A DNA stretch of 64,000 nt from Pseudotabrizicola algicola (GTDB lineage: Bacteria; Pseudomonadota; Alphaproteobacteria; Rhodobacterales; Rhodobacteraceae). The DNA is taken from contig NZ_JAAIKE010000009.1 in NCBI RefSeq assembly GCF_010915705.1, forward strand, positions 1 through 64,000. Direction: 5' to 3'. Of this stretch, positions 24,850 through 34,347 are shown piece by piece. Under the pieces are notes generated by a model. It ran no database searches. It was given only the letters and a program-made list of their open reading frames with translations, and was not told the DNA's origin. The stretch's first letter is position 1, and every line of letters starts with the position of its first letter. A program made the position numbers and the translations under genes.

Positions 24850-25410
24850 ATGCAGGGCATGAGCGAGCGCCAGTACGCCGCGCATGTCGGCCTGTCGCGG
24901 GGCGCGATCCAGAAGGCGAAGACTGCCGAGCGGCTGGTCCTCTATCCCGACGGCAGCATCAACGCTGCCGCCAGCGATGCGCGGCGTGCCGAGACGACAG
25001 ACCCCTCGAAGACCTGCAAGCCGCCCGCGCCGAAGCTGAAGCCCGTCCCCGAGGCGGCGGTGGCCGCTGTCGGCGACACGCTGCGCGAACAGGGTCTGGC
25101 GGTTCCGGCGGTGGGCAGCGGCACGACCTTCCTTCAGGCGAAGACCGCGAACGAGGTGCTGAAGGCGCAGGAGCGGCGCATCCGGCTCCAGAAGCTGAAG
25201 GGGGAGTTGATCGAGCGGGCCCGCGCGCTGTCGCTGGTGTTCCGGCTGGCGCGGGAGGAACGGGACGCATGGGTAAACTGGCCTGCGCGCGCGGCGGCGC
25301 TGATGGCGGCCGATCTGGGCGTCGAGCCAGCCGCGATGCAGAAGGTCCTTGAGAAACATGTCCGTGCCCACCTCGACGAGCTTGCCGAGGTCCGGCCTGA
25401 CTTCCGGTGA
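24850..25410 (+). CDS. Terminase small subunit (Nu1-like)
   Basis: The 186-residue protein begins with an HTH typical of packaging-site recognition (RQYAAHVGLSRGAIQKAK at about 7-24). A long linker and an oligomerising helical C-terminus (VLKAQERRIRLQKLKGELI) follow. It precedes and overlaps the large subunit gene by 53 bases. The small subunit selects phage DNA for packaging. GGAG lies six bases before ATG 24850. Confidence 0.85.
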   Translation: MQGMSERQYAAHVGLSRGAIQKAKTAERLVLYPDGSINAAASDARRAETTDPSKTCKPPAPKLKPVPEAAVAAVGDTLREQGLAVPAVGSGTTFLQAKTANEVLKAQERRIRLQKLKGELIERARALSLVFRLAREERDAWVNWPARAAALMAADLGVEPAAMQKVLEKHVRAHLDELAEVRPDFR

Positions 25411-27361
25411 TGATGAGGGCCTGACCGACTTCGACGGCGCAGCAGAAATCCTGCGCACCTGGGGTGCAGGGCTGACGCCCGACGCGGACCTGACCGTCTC
25501 GCAATGGGCGGACCGGCACAGGATGCTGTCGGGCCGGGCTTCCGCCGAACCGGGGCGCTATCGCTCGGCCCGCACGCCTTACATGCGCGAAATCATGGAT
25601 CGGCTGTCGCCCGGCGACGAGATGCAGCGCATCGTGTTCATGAAGGCCGCACAGGTCGGCGCGACCGAGGCGGGCAACAACTGGATCGGGTTCGCCATTC
25701 ACCAGGCGCCGGGCCCGATGCTGGCGGTCCAGCCGACGGTGGAGTTGGCCAAGCGCAACTCGCGCCAGCGGATCGACCCGCTGATCGACGAGAGCCCGGA
25801 GCTTCGGGAGAGGGTGAAGCCCGCACGATCCCGCGATGCGGGCAACACGATGCTGTCCAAGGAATTCGCGGGCGGCATCCTGATCATGACCGGGGCGAAC
25901 TCGGCGGTCGGGCTGCGCTCGACCCCGGCGCGGTACATCTTCCTCGACGAGGTGGACGCCTATCCGGCCTCGGCCGACGAGGAAGGCGATCCGGTCACCC
26001 TGGCGGAAGCGCGGTCACTGACCTTCGCACATCGGCGCAAGGTCTTCCTGGTCTCGACCCCGACCATCCGGGGGCTGAGCCGGATCGAACGGGAATACGA
26101 GGCCAGCGACCAGCGGCGGTTCTTCGTGCCGTGCCCGCATTGTAGTGCGATGCAGTGGCTGAAGTTCGATCGGCTGCGCTGGCAGAAGGGCCGCCCGGAG
26201 ACGGCGGAATATCACTGCGAGGGCTGTGACGCGGCAATCGCGGAGCACCACAAGACGACGATGTTGGAGGGCGGCGAATGGCGGGCGACCGCCACGGCGG
26301 CCGATCCGACCACGGTCGGCTACCACCTCTCGGCGCTCTATTCGCCGGTGGGCTGGCTCAGCTGGTCCCGCATTGCCCGTGGCTGGGAGGCGGCCCAAGG
26401 GTCGGACGAGGCGATCAAGGCGTTCCGCAACACGATCCTCGGCGAGACATGGGTCGAGACCGGAGAAGCGCCGGACTGGCAGCGGCTCTACGACCGCCGC
26501 GAGCGCTGGAAATCCGGCACCGTGCCTGCGGGCGGGTTGTTCCTGACTGCCGGGGCCGACGTCCAGAAGGACCGGATCGAGGTCGATGTCTGGGCCTGGG
26601 GGCGCGGGCTGGAAAGCTGGCTGGTCGATCACGTCGTGATCGAGGGCGGGCCCGACCGGCACGATGCATGGTCGGAACTGACCGCGCTGCTGGACCGGTC
26701 ATGGCCGCATGAACGTGGCGCGCATCTGCGCATCGCGCGACTTGCCATCGACACGGGTTATGAGGCCCCGGCGGTCTACTCCTGGTCGCGGGCGCAAGGG
26801 TTTGGGCAGGTATCGCCGGTCAAGGGCGTCGAGGGTTTCAACCGTTCGAGCCCCGTTTCGGGGCCGACCTTCGTCGACGCGACCGAGGGTGGCAAACGCC
26901 TGCGGCGCGGGGCTCGGCTATGGACCGTGGCGGTGTCGACCTTCAAGGCCGAGACCTACCGCTTCCTGCGGTTGGCGCGGCCGACCGAAGAGGACATGGC
27001 CGAGGGGGCCGCGTTTCCGCCCGGTTCGGTCCATCTGCCGCATTGGGTCGAGAACGAATGGCTGAAGCAGTTCGTGGCCGAACAGCTGGTGACAGTGCGC
27101 ACCAAGCGCGGCTTTGCCCGGCTTGAATGGCAGAAGCTGCGCGAGCGCAACGAGGCGCTGGATTGCCGGGTCTATGCCCGCGCCGCCGCCTGGATCGCGG
27201 GCGCGGACCGTTGGCCCGACGAGAAATGGCGCGACCTCGAGGATCAGCTCGGGGCCGCCCCCACCGACACCGATCCCGCGGGACAGATCAACCGGCCGGG
27301 ACAGGCCCCGCAGGGCAAGCGCCGCTCCGATTGGCTCGGACGGCGCGGAGGATGGTTTTGA
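25358..27361 (+). CDS. Terminase large subunit, GpA type
   Basis: The protein has 667 residues from ATG 25358 (TTG 25349 is possible). It carries the lambda GpA signature: a Walker-like KAAQVGATEAG near 90, Walker B FLDEVDAYP near 196, a zinc-ribbon-like CPHC/CEGC set near 260-290, and the C-terminal nuclease with GADVQKDRIEV near 402. It cuts concatemers and pumps DNA into the prohead. Length suits the family. Confidence 0.95.
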   Translation: MSVPTSTSLPRSGLTSGDDEGLTDFDGAAEILRTWGAGLTPDADLTVSQWADRHRMLSGRASAEPGRYRSARTPYMREIMDRLSPGDEMQRIVFMKAAQVGATEAGNNWIGFAIHQAPGPMLAVQPTVELAKRNSRQRIDPLIDESPELRERVKPARSRDAGNTMLSKEFAGGILIMTGANSAVGLRSTPARYIFLDEVDAYPASADEEGDPVTLAEARSLTFAHRRKVFLVSTPTIRGLSRIEREYEASDQRRFFVPCPHCSAMQWLKFDRLRWQKGRPETAEYHCEGCDAAIAEHHKTTMLEGGEWRATATAADPTTVGYHLSALYSPVGWLSWSRIARGWEAAQGSDEAIKAFRNTILGETWVETGEAPDWQRLYDRRERWKSGTVPAGGLFLTAGADVQKDRIEVDVWAWGRGLESWLVDHVVIEGGPDRHDAWSELTALLDRSWPHERGAHLRIARLAIDTGYEAPAVYSWSRAQGFGQVSPVKGVEGFNRSSPVSGPTFVDATEGGKRLRRGARLWTVAVSTFKAETYRFLRLARPTEEDMAEGAAFPPGSVHLPHWVENEWLKQFVAEQLVTVRTKRGFARLEWQKLRERNEALDCRVYARAAAWIAGADRWPDEKWRDLEDQLGAAPTDTDPAGQINRPGQAPQGKRRSDWLGRRGGWF

Positions 27362-27363
27362 AC

Positions 27364-27573
27364 ATGACCGACTGGACGGAAACCGAGCTCTCGGCGCTGC
27401 GCCGGGCCTATGCCAGCGGCACGACCCGGGTCAGCTATGACGGCAAGTCGGTCGACTACGGCTCGGCCGAGGATCTGCTCGCCCGCATCCGCACCATCGA
27501 GCGCGCGATCGCCGGGACAACCCGACCGCTGCCGGTGTCCGGGTTCGCGGGCTTCAGTCGCGGAGATCGCTGA
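27364..27573 (+). CDS. gpW-like head-tail joining protein
   Basis: This 69-residue protein matches the lambda gpW family: two helices (TELSALRRAYASG and AEDLLARIRTIERAI) flank the hairpin TTRVSYDGKSVDYGS. gpW plugs the connector after packaging. Its position between terminase and portal is canonical, and its stop overlaps the portal start. Confidence 0.88.
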   Translation: MTDWTETELSALRRAYASGTTRVSYDGKSVDYGSAEDLLARIRTIERAIAGTTRPLPVSGFAGFSRGDR

Positions 27574-29084
27574 TGTCGGCCAACTGGTTCGATCATGCCA
27601 TCGCATCGGTGGCGCCGCGCATGGCGGCCAGACGCGTGATGGCGCGTCAGGCCTTCGAGACCCTGACGCGGGGCTATGACGGTGCGGCGCGCGGGCGGCG
27701 GACCGAGGGCTGGCGTGCGCCGGTATCCTCGGCCGACACCGAAATCGGCGTGGCCGGGGCGCTCTTGCGTGACCGGATGCGCGATCTGGTGCGCAACAAC
27801 CCGCATGCGGCCAAGGCCGTGGCGGTGCTGGTGAACAACATCATCGGCGCAGGCATCATGCCGCGAGCCGCGAGCGGCGATGACACGCTGGACCGCAAAG
27901 TCGATGCGCTGTTTGCCCGCTGGTCAGCGGACTGCGACGCTGACGGCCAGCTCGACTTCTACGGCCTGCAAACGCTGATCTGCCGCGAGATGGTTGAGGC
28001 GGGCGAAGTCCTGGTGCGCCGCCGTTTGCGCCGGTCGTCGGACGGATTGCCGGTACCACTGCAGCTGCAGGTGCTGGAGGCCGACTTCCTCGACGCCACC
28101 AAGTCCGGCGTCCTTAGCGGTGCCCGGCTTGTGCAGGGGATCGAATTCGATCCGGTCGGCAAGCGCCGGGCCTACTGGCTGCATGGCGAGCACCCCGGCG
28201 ATGCCTGGGGCGCGCTGCAGGGCGGGCTTGGGTCTCGCCCGGTCCCGGCGACCGAGATCGCCCATGTCTACGAGAAGCAGCGCACGCAGGCGCGTGGCGT
28301 TCCCTGGGGCGCGCCGGTGATCCGAAGTCTGCGCGATCTCGACGATTACGAGGTGGCGGAACTTGTCCGCAAGAAGACCGAGGCCTGCGTCACCGCCATC
28401 GTCTTCGGCGATGATGAATCCCAGCAGGGCATTGCACCCACCGTGGTCGATGCCGACGGCAACCGGGTCGAGCAGTTCGAGCCGGGGCTGATCGCCTATG
28501 CTCGCGGTGGCAAGGACATCCGCTTCAACCAGCCGTCCGCCACCGGCGGTTACGGCGAGTACAAGCGGGCGAGCCTGCACACGATCTCGGCCGGCTTCCG
28601 CGTGCCCTACGAACTTCTGACCGGTGACCTCAGCCAGGTCAACTATTCCTCGATCCGGGCGGGGCTGGTCGAGTTCCGCCGCATGATCGACGCCGTCCAG
28701 TGGCAACTCTTCATCCCGATGCTCTGCGCGCCGGTCTGGCGCTGGTTCACCGAAGCCGCATGGGCGGCAGGCCAGATCCCCACGCCGGACGTGCGGGTGG
28801 AATGGTCGCCGCCGAAGTTCGACGCAGTCGATCCCTACAAGGACGCGATGGCCGATCTGCTGGCGATCCGGACAGGGACCATGACGCTGTCGCAGGCCAT
28901 CGCCCGGCAGGGTCACAACCCGGACGCGGTCCTCGCAGAAATCGCCGCGACCAACGCCAAGCTCGACGGCCTCGGTCTCGTGCTCGACAGCGATCCGCGC
29001 CGCGTCACCAAGACCGGCAGCGCGCAGGCGGGCGACCCGACCAGTGACCCGGCCGCCCCCGCATCCGAACCAGAGAAGGAATAG
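27573..29084 (+). CDS. Portal protein, lambda gpB type
   Basis: This 503-residue protein matches the lambda-family portal: DLVRNNPHAAKAVAVLVNNIIG near 66-87 and GAPVIRSLRDLDDY near 246-259 are family landmarks, and the C-terminus is disordered and acidic. The dodecameric portal is the DNA entry vertex and terminase dock. The start overlaps the gpW stop (TGATG). Confidence 0.94.
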   Translation: MSANWFDHAIASVAPRMAARRVMARQAFETLTRGYDGAARGRRTEGWRAPVSSADTEIGVAGALLRDRMRDLVRNNPHAAKAVAVLVNNIIGAGIMPRAASGDDTLDRKVDALFARWSADCDADGQLDFYGLQTLICREMVEAGEVLVRRRLRRSSDGLPVPLQLQVLEADFLDATKSGVLSGARLVQGIEFDPVGKRRAYWLHGEHPGDAWGALQGGLGSRPVPATEIAHVYEKQRTQARGVPWGAPVIRSLRDLDDYEVAELVRKKTEACVTAIVFGDDESQQGIAPTVVDADGNRVEQFEPGLIAYARGGKDIRFNQPSATGGYGEYKRASLHTISAGFRVPYELLTGDLSQVNYSSIRAGLVEFRRMIDAVQWQLFIPMLCAPVWRWFTEAAWAAGQIPTPDVRVEWSPPKFDAVDPYKDAMADLLAIRTGTMTLSQAIARQGHNPDAVLAEIAATNAKLDGLGLVLDSDPRRVTKTGSAQAGDPTSDPAAPASEPEKE

Positions 29085-29088
29085 GGCC

Positions 29089-31122
29089 ATGCCCGACACG
29101 ATCATGGCGGCCCCGGTCGCCCTGCCGATGCAGCTGCGGCGCGCGCCCATTCTGCCCGCGACCGTCAATACCGAGTCGCGCTCGGTCGACGTGGTCTTCA
29201 CCACTGGCGCGGCCGTCCGGCGGCGGCGGTGGACCGGCTGGGACACCTCTGTTCCCTTCGACGAGATCCTCGAGGTCAGCGACCGGGCGGTAGATCTGAC
29301 GCGCCTCAATGCCGGCGCCCCTGCGCTCGACAGCCATTCCGTCTGGTCCTCGCATTCGCAGGTGGGGGTCGTCGAGCGCGCCTGGATCGAGGGCAAGGAA
29401 GGCAAGGCCACCATCCGGTTCCCCCGCGAGGGGCTCGACCAGGCCGCCGACCGCATGTTCGGCCTGATTAGCGACGGGATCATCCGCAACGTCTCGGTCG
29501 GCTATTCCATCGAGCGGGTGAAAGTGGTCGAGCCCGCCGCGAAGGGCGATGTCGAGCAGCGCATCGTCGAACGCTGGACCGCGCTCGAGGTCAGCTTCGT
29601 GACCGTTCCCGCCGATCCCCGCGCGCAGGTGCGTGCGGCGGATCAGGCCAGCTATCCCGTCGAGATCGTCGACAACCGCATGCAAAAGGAGGCACCCATG
29701 CCTGAGAGCACGACCACCGTGGCCGGGGATGTCCCCGCCAGCCGTGAGACCCGCCAGCAGCCCATTTCGGCACCGGCGAACCCCGAGCCGACCGGCGCGC
29801 GGATGCCGGAACCGGCTCCTGCGCCCGACAGCGAGGCCATCGCCACCCGTGCCCGCGAGGCCGAGCGCGACCGCGTCTCGACCATCTACGATCTGACCAG
29901 CCGTCTGAACCTCGAGCGCGGCTTTGCCGAGGATCTGGTCAAGCGCGGCGTCAGCGTGGACGAGTCCCGCCGCCTGATCCTCGACCAGGTCGCTGCGACG
30001 TCCGACGAGAACCGGACCTTCCCGCATGTCTCCGTTCCCCTCGGCGGCCGGGACGAGCGCATCACCCGCCGCGATGCCGTGGCGAACGCGCTGCTGCACC
30101 GCTACAGCCCGACGCTCTTTCCGCTGGAAGACGCCGCGCGCCAGTATCGCGGCATGACGCTGCTGGAACTCGCCCGCGAGAGCCTCGGCAATGCCGGGGT
30201 CAACACGCGCGGCCTCTCGCGCGACGAGGTGGCGACCCGCGCCCTGCATTCGACCTCGGACTTCCCCGAGATCCTGTCGGCCGTCACCAACAAGACCCTT
30301 CGCCAGGCCTATGACGCCTATCCCCGCACCTTTGCGCTCTTCTGCCGTCAGGTGCTGGCGACCGACTTCAAGTCGATGCACCGGGTGCAACTGGGCGAGG
30401 CGCCGCAACTCCTCGAAGTGGGCGAAAGCGGCGAGTTCAAACGCGGCACCCTCGGCGAGAGCAAGGAGAGCTACAAGGTCAAGACCTATGGCCGGGTCGT
30501 GGCCATCACCCGGCAGGTGCTGATCAACGACGATCTGGATGCCTTCACCCGGATCCCGGCGATGTACGGCAACTCCATCGCGCAGCTGGAAAGCGACGTC
30601 GTCTGGGGCATCATCACCGCGAACCCGGCAATGGCCGACGGCAACGCGCTGTTCCACACCACCCACAAGAACCTCGCCGCGACGGGCGCTGCGCTGGATG
30701 TGGCGAGCGTAGGGGCGGCCCGTGCGGCGATGGCGCTGCAGACGGGCCTCGACAAGAAGACGGTGCTGAACATTCGTCCGGCTTTCCTGATCGTCCCGGC
30801 CGCGCTGGAACTGAAGGCCGAGCAACTGGTCGCCCAGAACCTCGTCCCTGCCGACAGTGCCAAGGTGGTGCCGCAGTCGATCCGCACGCTGTCGCCGATC
30901 AGCGAGCCGCGCCTCGACGCGGCGAGCGCCACCTCCTGGTATCTGGCGGCGAGCCCCAACCAGATCGACACCATCGAGTACGCCTATCTGGAAGGTCAGC
31001 AGGGCGCCTACATCGAGACCCGCAACGGCTTCGACGTCGACGGGGTCGAGATCAAGTGCCGCCTCGACTTCGGCGCCAAGGCCATCGACTGGCGCGGCCT
31101 CTACAAGAACCCGGGCGCGTAA
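29089..31122 (+). CDS. Prohead protease - major capsid protein fusion
   Basis: The 677-residue protein joins an N-terminal prohead protease (about 1-190; LDSHSVWSSHSQVGVVERAW near 79-98, and ALEVSFVTVPADP near 166) to a capsid protein of HK97-like fold (about 320-677). A proline-rich linker and delta-domain-like helix (SEAIATRAREAERDR) separate them. One gene thus supplies scaffold protease and shell, and self-cleavage would release capsid. AAGGAA precedes ATG 29089. Its size and domain order match fusions in related siphoviruses. Confidence 0.9.
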   Translation: MPDTIMAAPVALPMQLRRAPILPATVNTESRSVDVVFTTGAAVRRRRWTGWDTSVPFDEILEVSDRAVDLTRLNAGAPALDSHSVWSSHSQVGVVERAWIEGKEGKATIRFPREGLDQAADRMFGLISDGIIRNVSVGYSIERVKVVEPAAKGDVEQRIVERWTALEVSFVTVPADPRAQVRAADQASYPVEIVDNRMQKEAPMPESTTTVAGDVPASRETRQQPISAPANPEPTGARMPEPAPAPDSEAIATRAREAERDRVSTIYDLTSRLNLERGFAEDLVKRGVSVDESRRLILDQVAATSDENRTFPHVSVPLGGRDERITRRDAVANALLHRYSPTLFPLEDAARQYRGMTLLELARESLGNAGVNTRGLSRDEVATRALHSTSDFPEILSAVTNKTLRQAYDAYPRTFALFCRQVLATDFKSMHRVQLGEAPQLLEVGESGEFKRGTLGESKESYKVKTYGRVVAITRQVLINDDLDAFTRIPAMYGNSIAQLESDVVWGIITANPAMADGNALFHTTHKNLAATGAALDVASVGAARAAMALQTGLDKKTVLNIRPAFLIVPAALELKAEQLVAQNLVPADSAKVVPQSIRTLSPISEPRLDAASATSWYLAASPNQIDTIEYAYLEGQQGAYIETRNGFDVDGVEIKCRLDFGAKAIDWRGLYKNPGA

Positions 31123-31199
31123 CCGCCACCCCATGCCGAACCCTGACATGCGGGCGGTCCTGACGGGCCGCCCTTCGTCTGTCCACGAGGATCCTCCCC

Positions 31200-31535
31200 A
31201 TGAAAACCTACGTCCAGCCCGGCAATACCATCACCCTGACCGCGCCCTATGCCGTCGCTCCCGGGGATGGCCTGCTCGTCGGCTCCATCTTCGGCGTGGC
31301 CTCCGGCACCGGCGCTCTCGGCGAATCTGTCGAAGCCGCGCTCGTCGGCGTCTACGAGCTGAAGAAGCTCGGCTCCCAGGCTTGGGCCGTCGGCGACCGC
31401 ATCTATTGGGACAACACCGCCCGTCAGACCACCAAGGTCACCACCTCGAACACGCTAATTGGCGTGGCGACCGAGGTGGTGGCGGGTGGCGCGGGCGATG
31501 TGGTCGGCCGGGTGCGGCTGAACGGCACCTTCTGA
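31200..31535 (+). CDS. Capsid decoration protein, DUF2190 type
   Basis: The 111-residue beta-rich protein has the DUF2190 pattern (TLTAPYAVAPGDGLLVGSIFG, WAVGDRIYWD, IGVATEVVAG). Such proteins stabilise the capsid surface. It follows the capsid gene, and its stop overlaps the next start. Confidence 0.85.
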   Translation: MKTYVQPGNTITLTAPYAVAPGDGLLVGSIFGVASGTGALGESVEAALVGVYELKKLGSQAWAVGDRIYWDNTARQTTKVTTSNTLIGVATEVVAGGAGDVVGRVRLNGTF

Positions 31536-31846
31536 TGAGCGGCTTTGCCGCCGCCGTGGGTGCGCTCTTCGCCGATCCCAACATCGGGCGGGACGCGGTC
31601 TACATCGCCGACGGTTGTGCGCCGGTCCTGGTGCGCGTCGTTGCCCGGCGTGCCGATGCGGTCACCGACTTCGGTGACGCGCGGCTCTGGTCCGAAACCA
31701 CCCGCGTCGACCTGCGGGTGGCGGAGGTGCCGAACCCCCGCCCCGGCGACCGCATCGAGATCGAGGGCGTCGCCTTCCTCATCCAGGGCGAGCCCGTCCG
31801 CGACCGCGAGCGGCTGGTCTGGACTGTCGACCTGCGCCCCGCGTGA
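31535..31846 (+). CDS. Head-tail attachment protein (FII/gp-like)
   Basis: The 103-residue protein fits the small neck proteins that follow the decoration protein: a short helix, then a beta domain (PVLVRVVARRAD, VDLRVAEVPNPRPGDRIEI, WTVDLRPA). The ATG at 31535 overlaps the previous stop; a much longer frame from 30857 is a shadow of the capsid gene. Confidence 0.75.
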   Translation: MSGFAAAVGALFADPNIGRDAVYIADGCAPVLVRVVARRADAVTDFGDARLWSETTRVDLRVAEVPNPRPGDRIEIEGVAFLIQGEPVRDRERLVWTVDLRPA

Positions 31847-32496
31847 CCGCGATGAAGCTCAAGCTCGACATCGATCCTGACATCGTCGAGATGATGGCCG
31901 CCGAGGTCGCGGCGGGTGAGCGCGCCGTATCGGCTGCAATCCGCGAGGCCGGGACAGGGCTGAAGACCGCGTGGCGGTTGCAGATCACCGGCGCGGGGCT
32001 AGGGGCCCGGCTGGCCCGCACCATCCGGTCGGAGCAGTTCCCGAAGGCCACGCCCAGCCTCAACGCGGCGGCCGTGGTTTGGTCCAACGCCCCCGTCATC
32101 GTCGGCGCGCATGACACCGGCCCGCTGATCCGCTCGAAAAACGGGTTCTGGCTGGCAATTCCCACGTCTGCGGCGGGCAAGTCCCTCCGCGGTGGACGCA
32201 TAACCCCCGGCGAATGGGAACGCCGCACCGGCCTGCGCCTGCGGTTCATCTATCGCCGCCGGGGGCCAAGCCTGCTGGTGGCCGAGGGGCGGCTGAACAC
32301 CAAGGGCCGTGCCGTGGCGTCACGGTCGAAGACCGGTCGGGGTGTCGTCACCGCGCCGATCTTCTTGCTGGTGCCGCAGGTCAAGCTGCCGAAGCGGCTG
32401 GACCTGGCACGGGATGCGCAGCGAGCGCATGATGCCGTGCCGGGGCTGATCGTGGCGAACTGGGTGGAGAGTAAGGTGGGCCCCGGTGGTCCTTGA
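31843..32496 (+). CDS. Neck/tail completion protein, DUF6441-like
   Basis: The 217-residue basic protein has an N-terminal helix with an AWRLQI motif and a beta-rich centre (WSNAPVIVGAHDTGPLI, GFWLAIPTSAAG). This resembles DUF6441/HK97-gp10-type neck proteins. The GTG at 31843 overlaps the previous stop; ATG 31852 is also possible. It is the last structural gene before the DprA-like insertion. Confidence 0.75.
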   Translation: MTAMKLKLDIDPDIVEMMAAEVAAGERAVSAAIREAGTGLKTAWRLQITGAGLGARLARTIRSEQFPKATPSLNAAAVVWSNAPVIVGAHDTGPLIRSKNGFWLAIPTSAAGKSLRGGRITPGEWERRTGLRLRFIYRRRGPSLLVAEGRLNTKGRAVASRSKTGRGVVTAPIFLLVPQVKLPKRLDLARDAQRAHDAVPGLIVANWVESKVGPGGP

Positions 32497-32607
32497 TTGC
32501 GGTTCTGACGGTTCGACGTGCGTCCCAATGACCTGCTTGCGCTTTGGCGCCTTTCGGTGAAAAGTCGGTTTGTCAGAAGGTTCTAGGGCGTCGCCATACT
32601 GTCCAGC

Positions 32608-32634
32608 TTGCGTTCTGACGAAGTGTTCTATATT
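32608..32634 (+). promoter_or_regulatory. Likely promoter of the DprA-like cassette
   Basis: TTGCGT (32608-32613) and TATATT (32629-32634) are 15 bases apart, about 48 bases before the ATG. TTCTGAC at 32503 and 32613 and its inverse GTCAGAA at 32572 surround it and could be regulator sites. Confidence 0.5.
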
Positions 32635-32681
32635 TGTTCTGTGCCATTCACTGGAAACATGGCGCGGGAAGGAGGGGGATA

Positions 32682-33590
32682 ATGCAGCTTGAGTTACAGG
32701 CCGAAGACTTTTCCGATCGCGCCGTCTCGCCGTTCCATGAACTGGGTGCTTACGAAGCACTCTGGGAGGAACAGAAGGCGAGTTTCAAGTCCATCGCAGA
32801 CATGTTTGCTAAGCGCAAAGGATCCTTACCGTCTGATTTCGTGGAGCGGTCGCGCGCCGTCAACTACGCCAACGATGTCCATGCCATGCTGCGAGACGCC
32901 GGCGTTGAGCACTATGGTATTCGCATCCATGGCGCTGGCGATTACCCTGAGCGCCTTCGTGTCGCAGACCACCCAGTTGAGCTCCTGTACTTCCAGGGTT
33001 GGTGGGACCTCGTGAACTCCCCGCGGGCGGTTGCCGTGGTTGGTACGCGCAAACCCACCGACGAAGGGCTTGCGAGAACGCGCAGGCTGGTGAAGTCCCT
33101 GCTGGGCGACGACTTCACCATCGTCTCGGGGCTTGCGGCAGGGGTCGACACAGCTGCCCACACGGCTGCTATCGAGAATGGCGGCCGGACAATCGCAGTG
33201 CTGGGGACCCCGCTGTTGAAAGCATACCCAGCGGCCAATACGCGGCTCCAACGCGAGATTGCCCGCAACCACCTGCTCATCAGTCAGGTGCCGGTGAAGC
33301 GGTACAGCGCACAGAAAAATCCGGTCGCGAACAACTTCTTCTTCCCGGAGCGGAACATCACAATGTCTGCGCTTACGCAGGCCACGATCATCGTCGAGGC
33401 CGGGGAGACCTCGGGGACTCTGATCCAGGCGCGACACGCGCTTAAACAGGGGCGGAAGGTCTTCATCCTCGAGAGCAATTTCCGCAAGCCGGGGCTGAAG
33501 TGGCCCCACACATTAGAAGAACGTGGCGCGATCAGAGTGGCCGACTATGACGACATCCGCAGGCAGCTCCTTTCCGTCGCGCTTCACTAG
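32682..33590 (+). CDS. DprA/Smf-like SLOG-fold protein
   Basis: The protein has 302 residues from ATG 32682, preceded by a strong GGAAGGAGG. The Rossmann-like DprA core runs from about 118 to 280: VAVVGTRKPTDEG, then FTIVSGLAAGVDTAAHTAAI, TIAVLGTPL, and IVEAGETSGTLIQARHALKQG, the nucleotide/DNA-binding loops of the family. The usual C-terminal winged helix of DprA is not evident. Bacterial DprA loads RecA on incoming DNA; here the gene sits in a phage structural operon with a phosphoribosyltransferase-like partner, so a conflict role is likelier than competence. Confidence 0.85.
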   Translation: MQLELQAEDFSDRAVSPFHELGAYEALWEEQKASFKSIADMFAKRKGSLPSDFVERSRAVNYANDVHAMLRDAGVEHYGIRIHGAGDYPERLRVADHPVELLYFQGWWDLVNSPRAVAVVGTRKPTDEGLARTRRLVKSLLGDDFTIVSGLAAGVDTAAHTAAIENGGRTIAVLGTPLLKAYPAANTRLQREIARNHLLISQVPVKRYSAQKNPVANNFFFPERNITMSALTQATIIVEAGETSGTLIQARHALKQGRKVFILESNFRKPGLKWPHTLEERGAIRVADYDDIRRQLLSVALH

Positions 33591-34230
33591 GATCGACGAT
33601 CTTACCCGTGGCGACCACAATCACCTCCTGCCGGGGGATGAGTGCCTGTTCTTCGGCGACTACACGGCGCGGAAAGGATGGGCGCACAGCGCCACCAACC
33701 AGTTGATACTGAACTTCAAGATGCCAGTGAACTGGCGGGGGACGAACCGGTGGCCGCACAAGCAGCGTGCGATCCGGACAGTGGCAGATCTGTTCTCGGC
33801 CCGAATTGGCCCACGGTTCGGGGAACTCACCCTTGTCCCGGTGCCGCCGTCGAAGCTCAAGACTGACCCGGAATACGATGACCGAATGATGGACATGCTG
33901 AGGGCGCTGAAGCCGCCCGCAGGCATCTCGGCCGATGTCAGAGAGATCGTTACTCAGACCGAACCAATTGGTGCTGCGCATGAAAGTTCCAGCCGTCCGC
34001 CGCCCGAGGCATGGGAAAGCGTGTACGAAATTGATGAGACGTTGACCGGGCAATCGCCAAGTTGGATCGGCATCGTAGATGACCTGCTTGTGACAGGGTG
34101 CCGGTTTCGAGCCATGTCAAACGTCCTGAGCCGACGCTTTCCGAAGGCAAGGATAACTGGACTTTTCATCGCGCGGCGTGTGCCAGAAGCCATAGATTTC
34201 TCAGACTTTTTCGACCAGATTGACGACTGA
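33547..34230 (+). CDS. Phosphoribosyltransferase-like (ComF/PRTase-fold) protein
   Basis: This 227-residue product overlaps the DprA-like gene by 44 bases. It has the strand LTLVPVPPSK (about 95-104) and the PRPP-binding-like loop IGIVDDLLVTGCRFRAM (about 174-190), with the Asp pair followed by TG as in ComF and PRTases. Unlike ComF it has no cysteine zinc site at the N-terminus. It is probably coupled in translation to the DprA-like protein. It may make or consume a nucleotide derivative used by its partner. Confidence 0.7.
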   Translation: MTTSAGSSFPSRFTRIDDLTRGDHNHLLPGDECLFFGDYTARKGWAHSATNQLILNFKMPVNWRGTNRWPHKQRAIRTVADLFSARIGPRFGELTLVPVPPSKLKTDPEYDDRMMDMLRALKPPAGISADVREIVTQTEPIGAAHESSSRPPPEAWESVYEIDETLTGQSPSWIGIVDDLLVTGCRFRAMSNVLSRRFPKARITGLFIARRVPEAIDFSDFFDQIDD

Positions 34231-34347
34231 AGCTCGGCTTTGAAGGCCGATAGAGCTGTGATCTGACATGGCTGACACGCGTACAATGCCGTTGTGTCGT
34301 AGTTTTCCACGCCAAAACTCCCCTTCTGGACTGGAGCCCTTTCGGTC

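Noticed and set aside
30857-31846. Long frame extending upstream from the head-tail attachment gene
   Set aside because: Its first 220 codons overlap the capsid gene in another frame; the ATG at 31535 overlaps the preceding stop as elsewhere in this operon.
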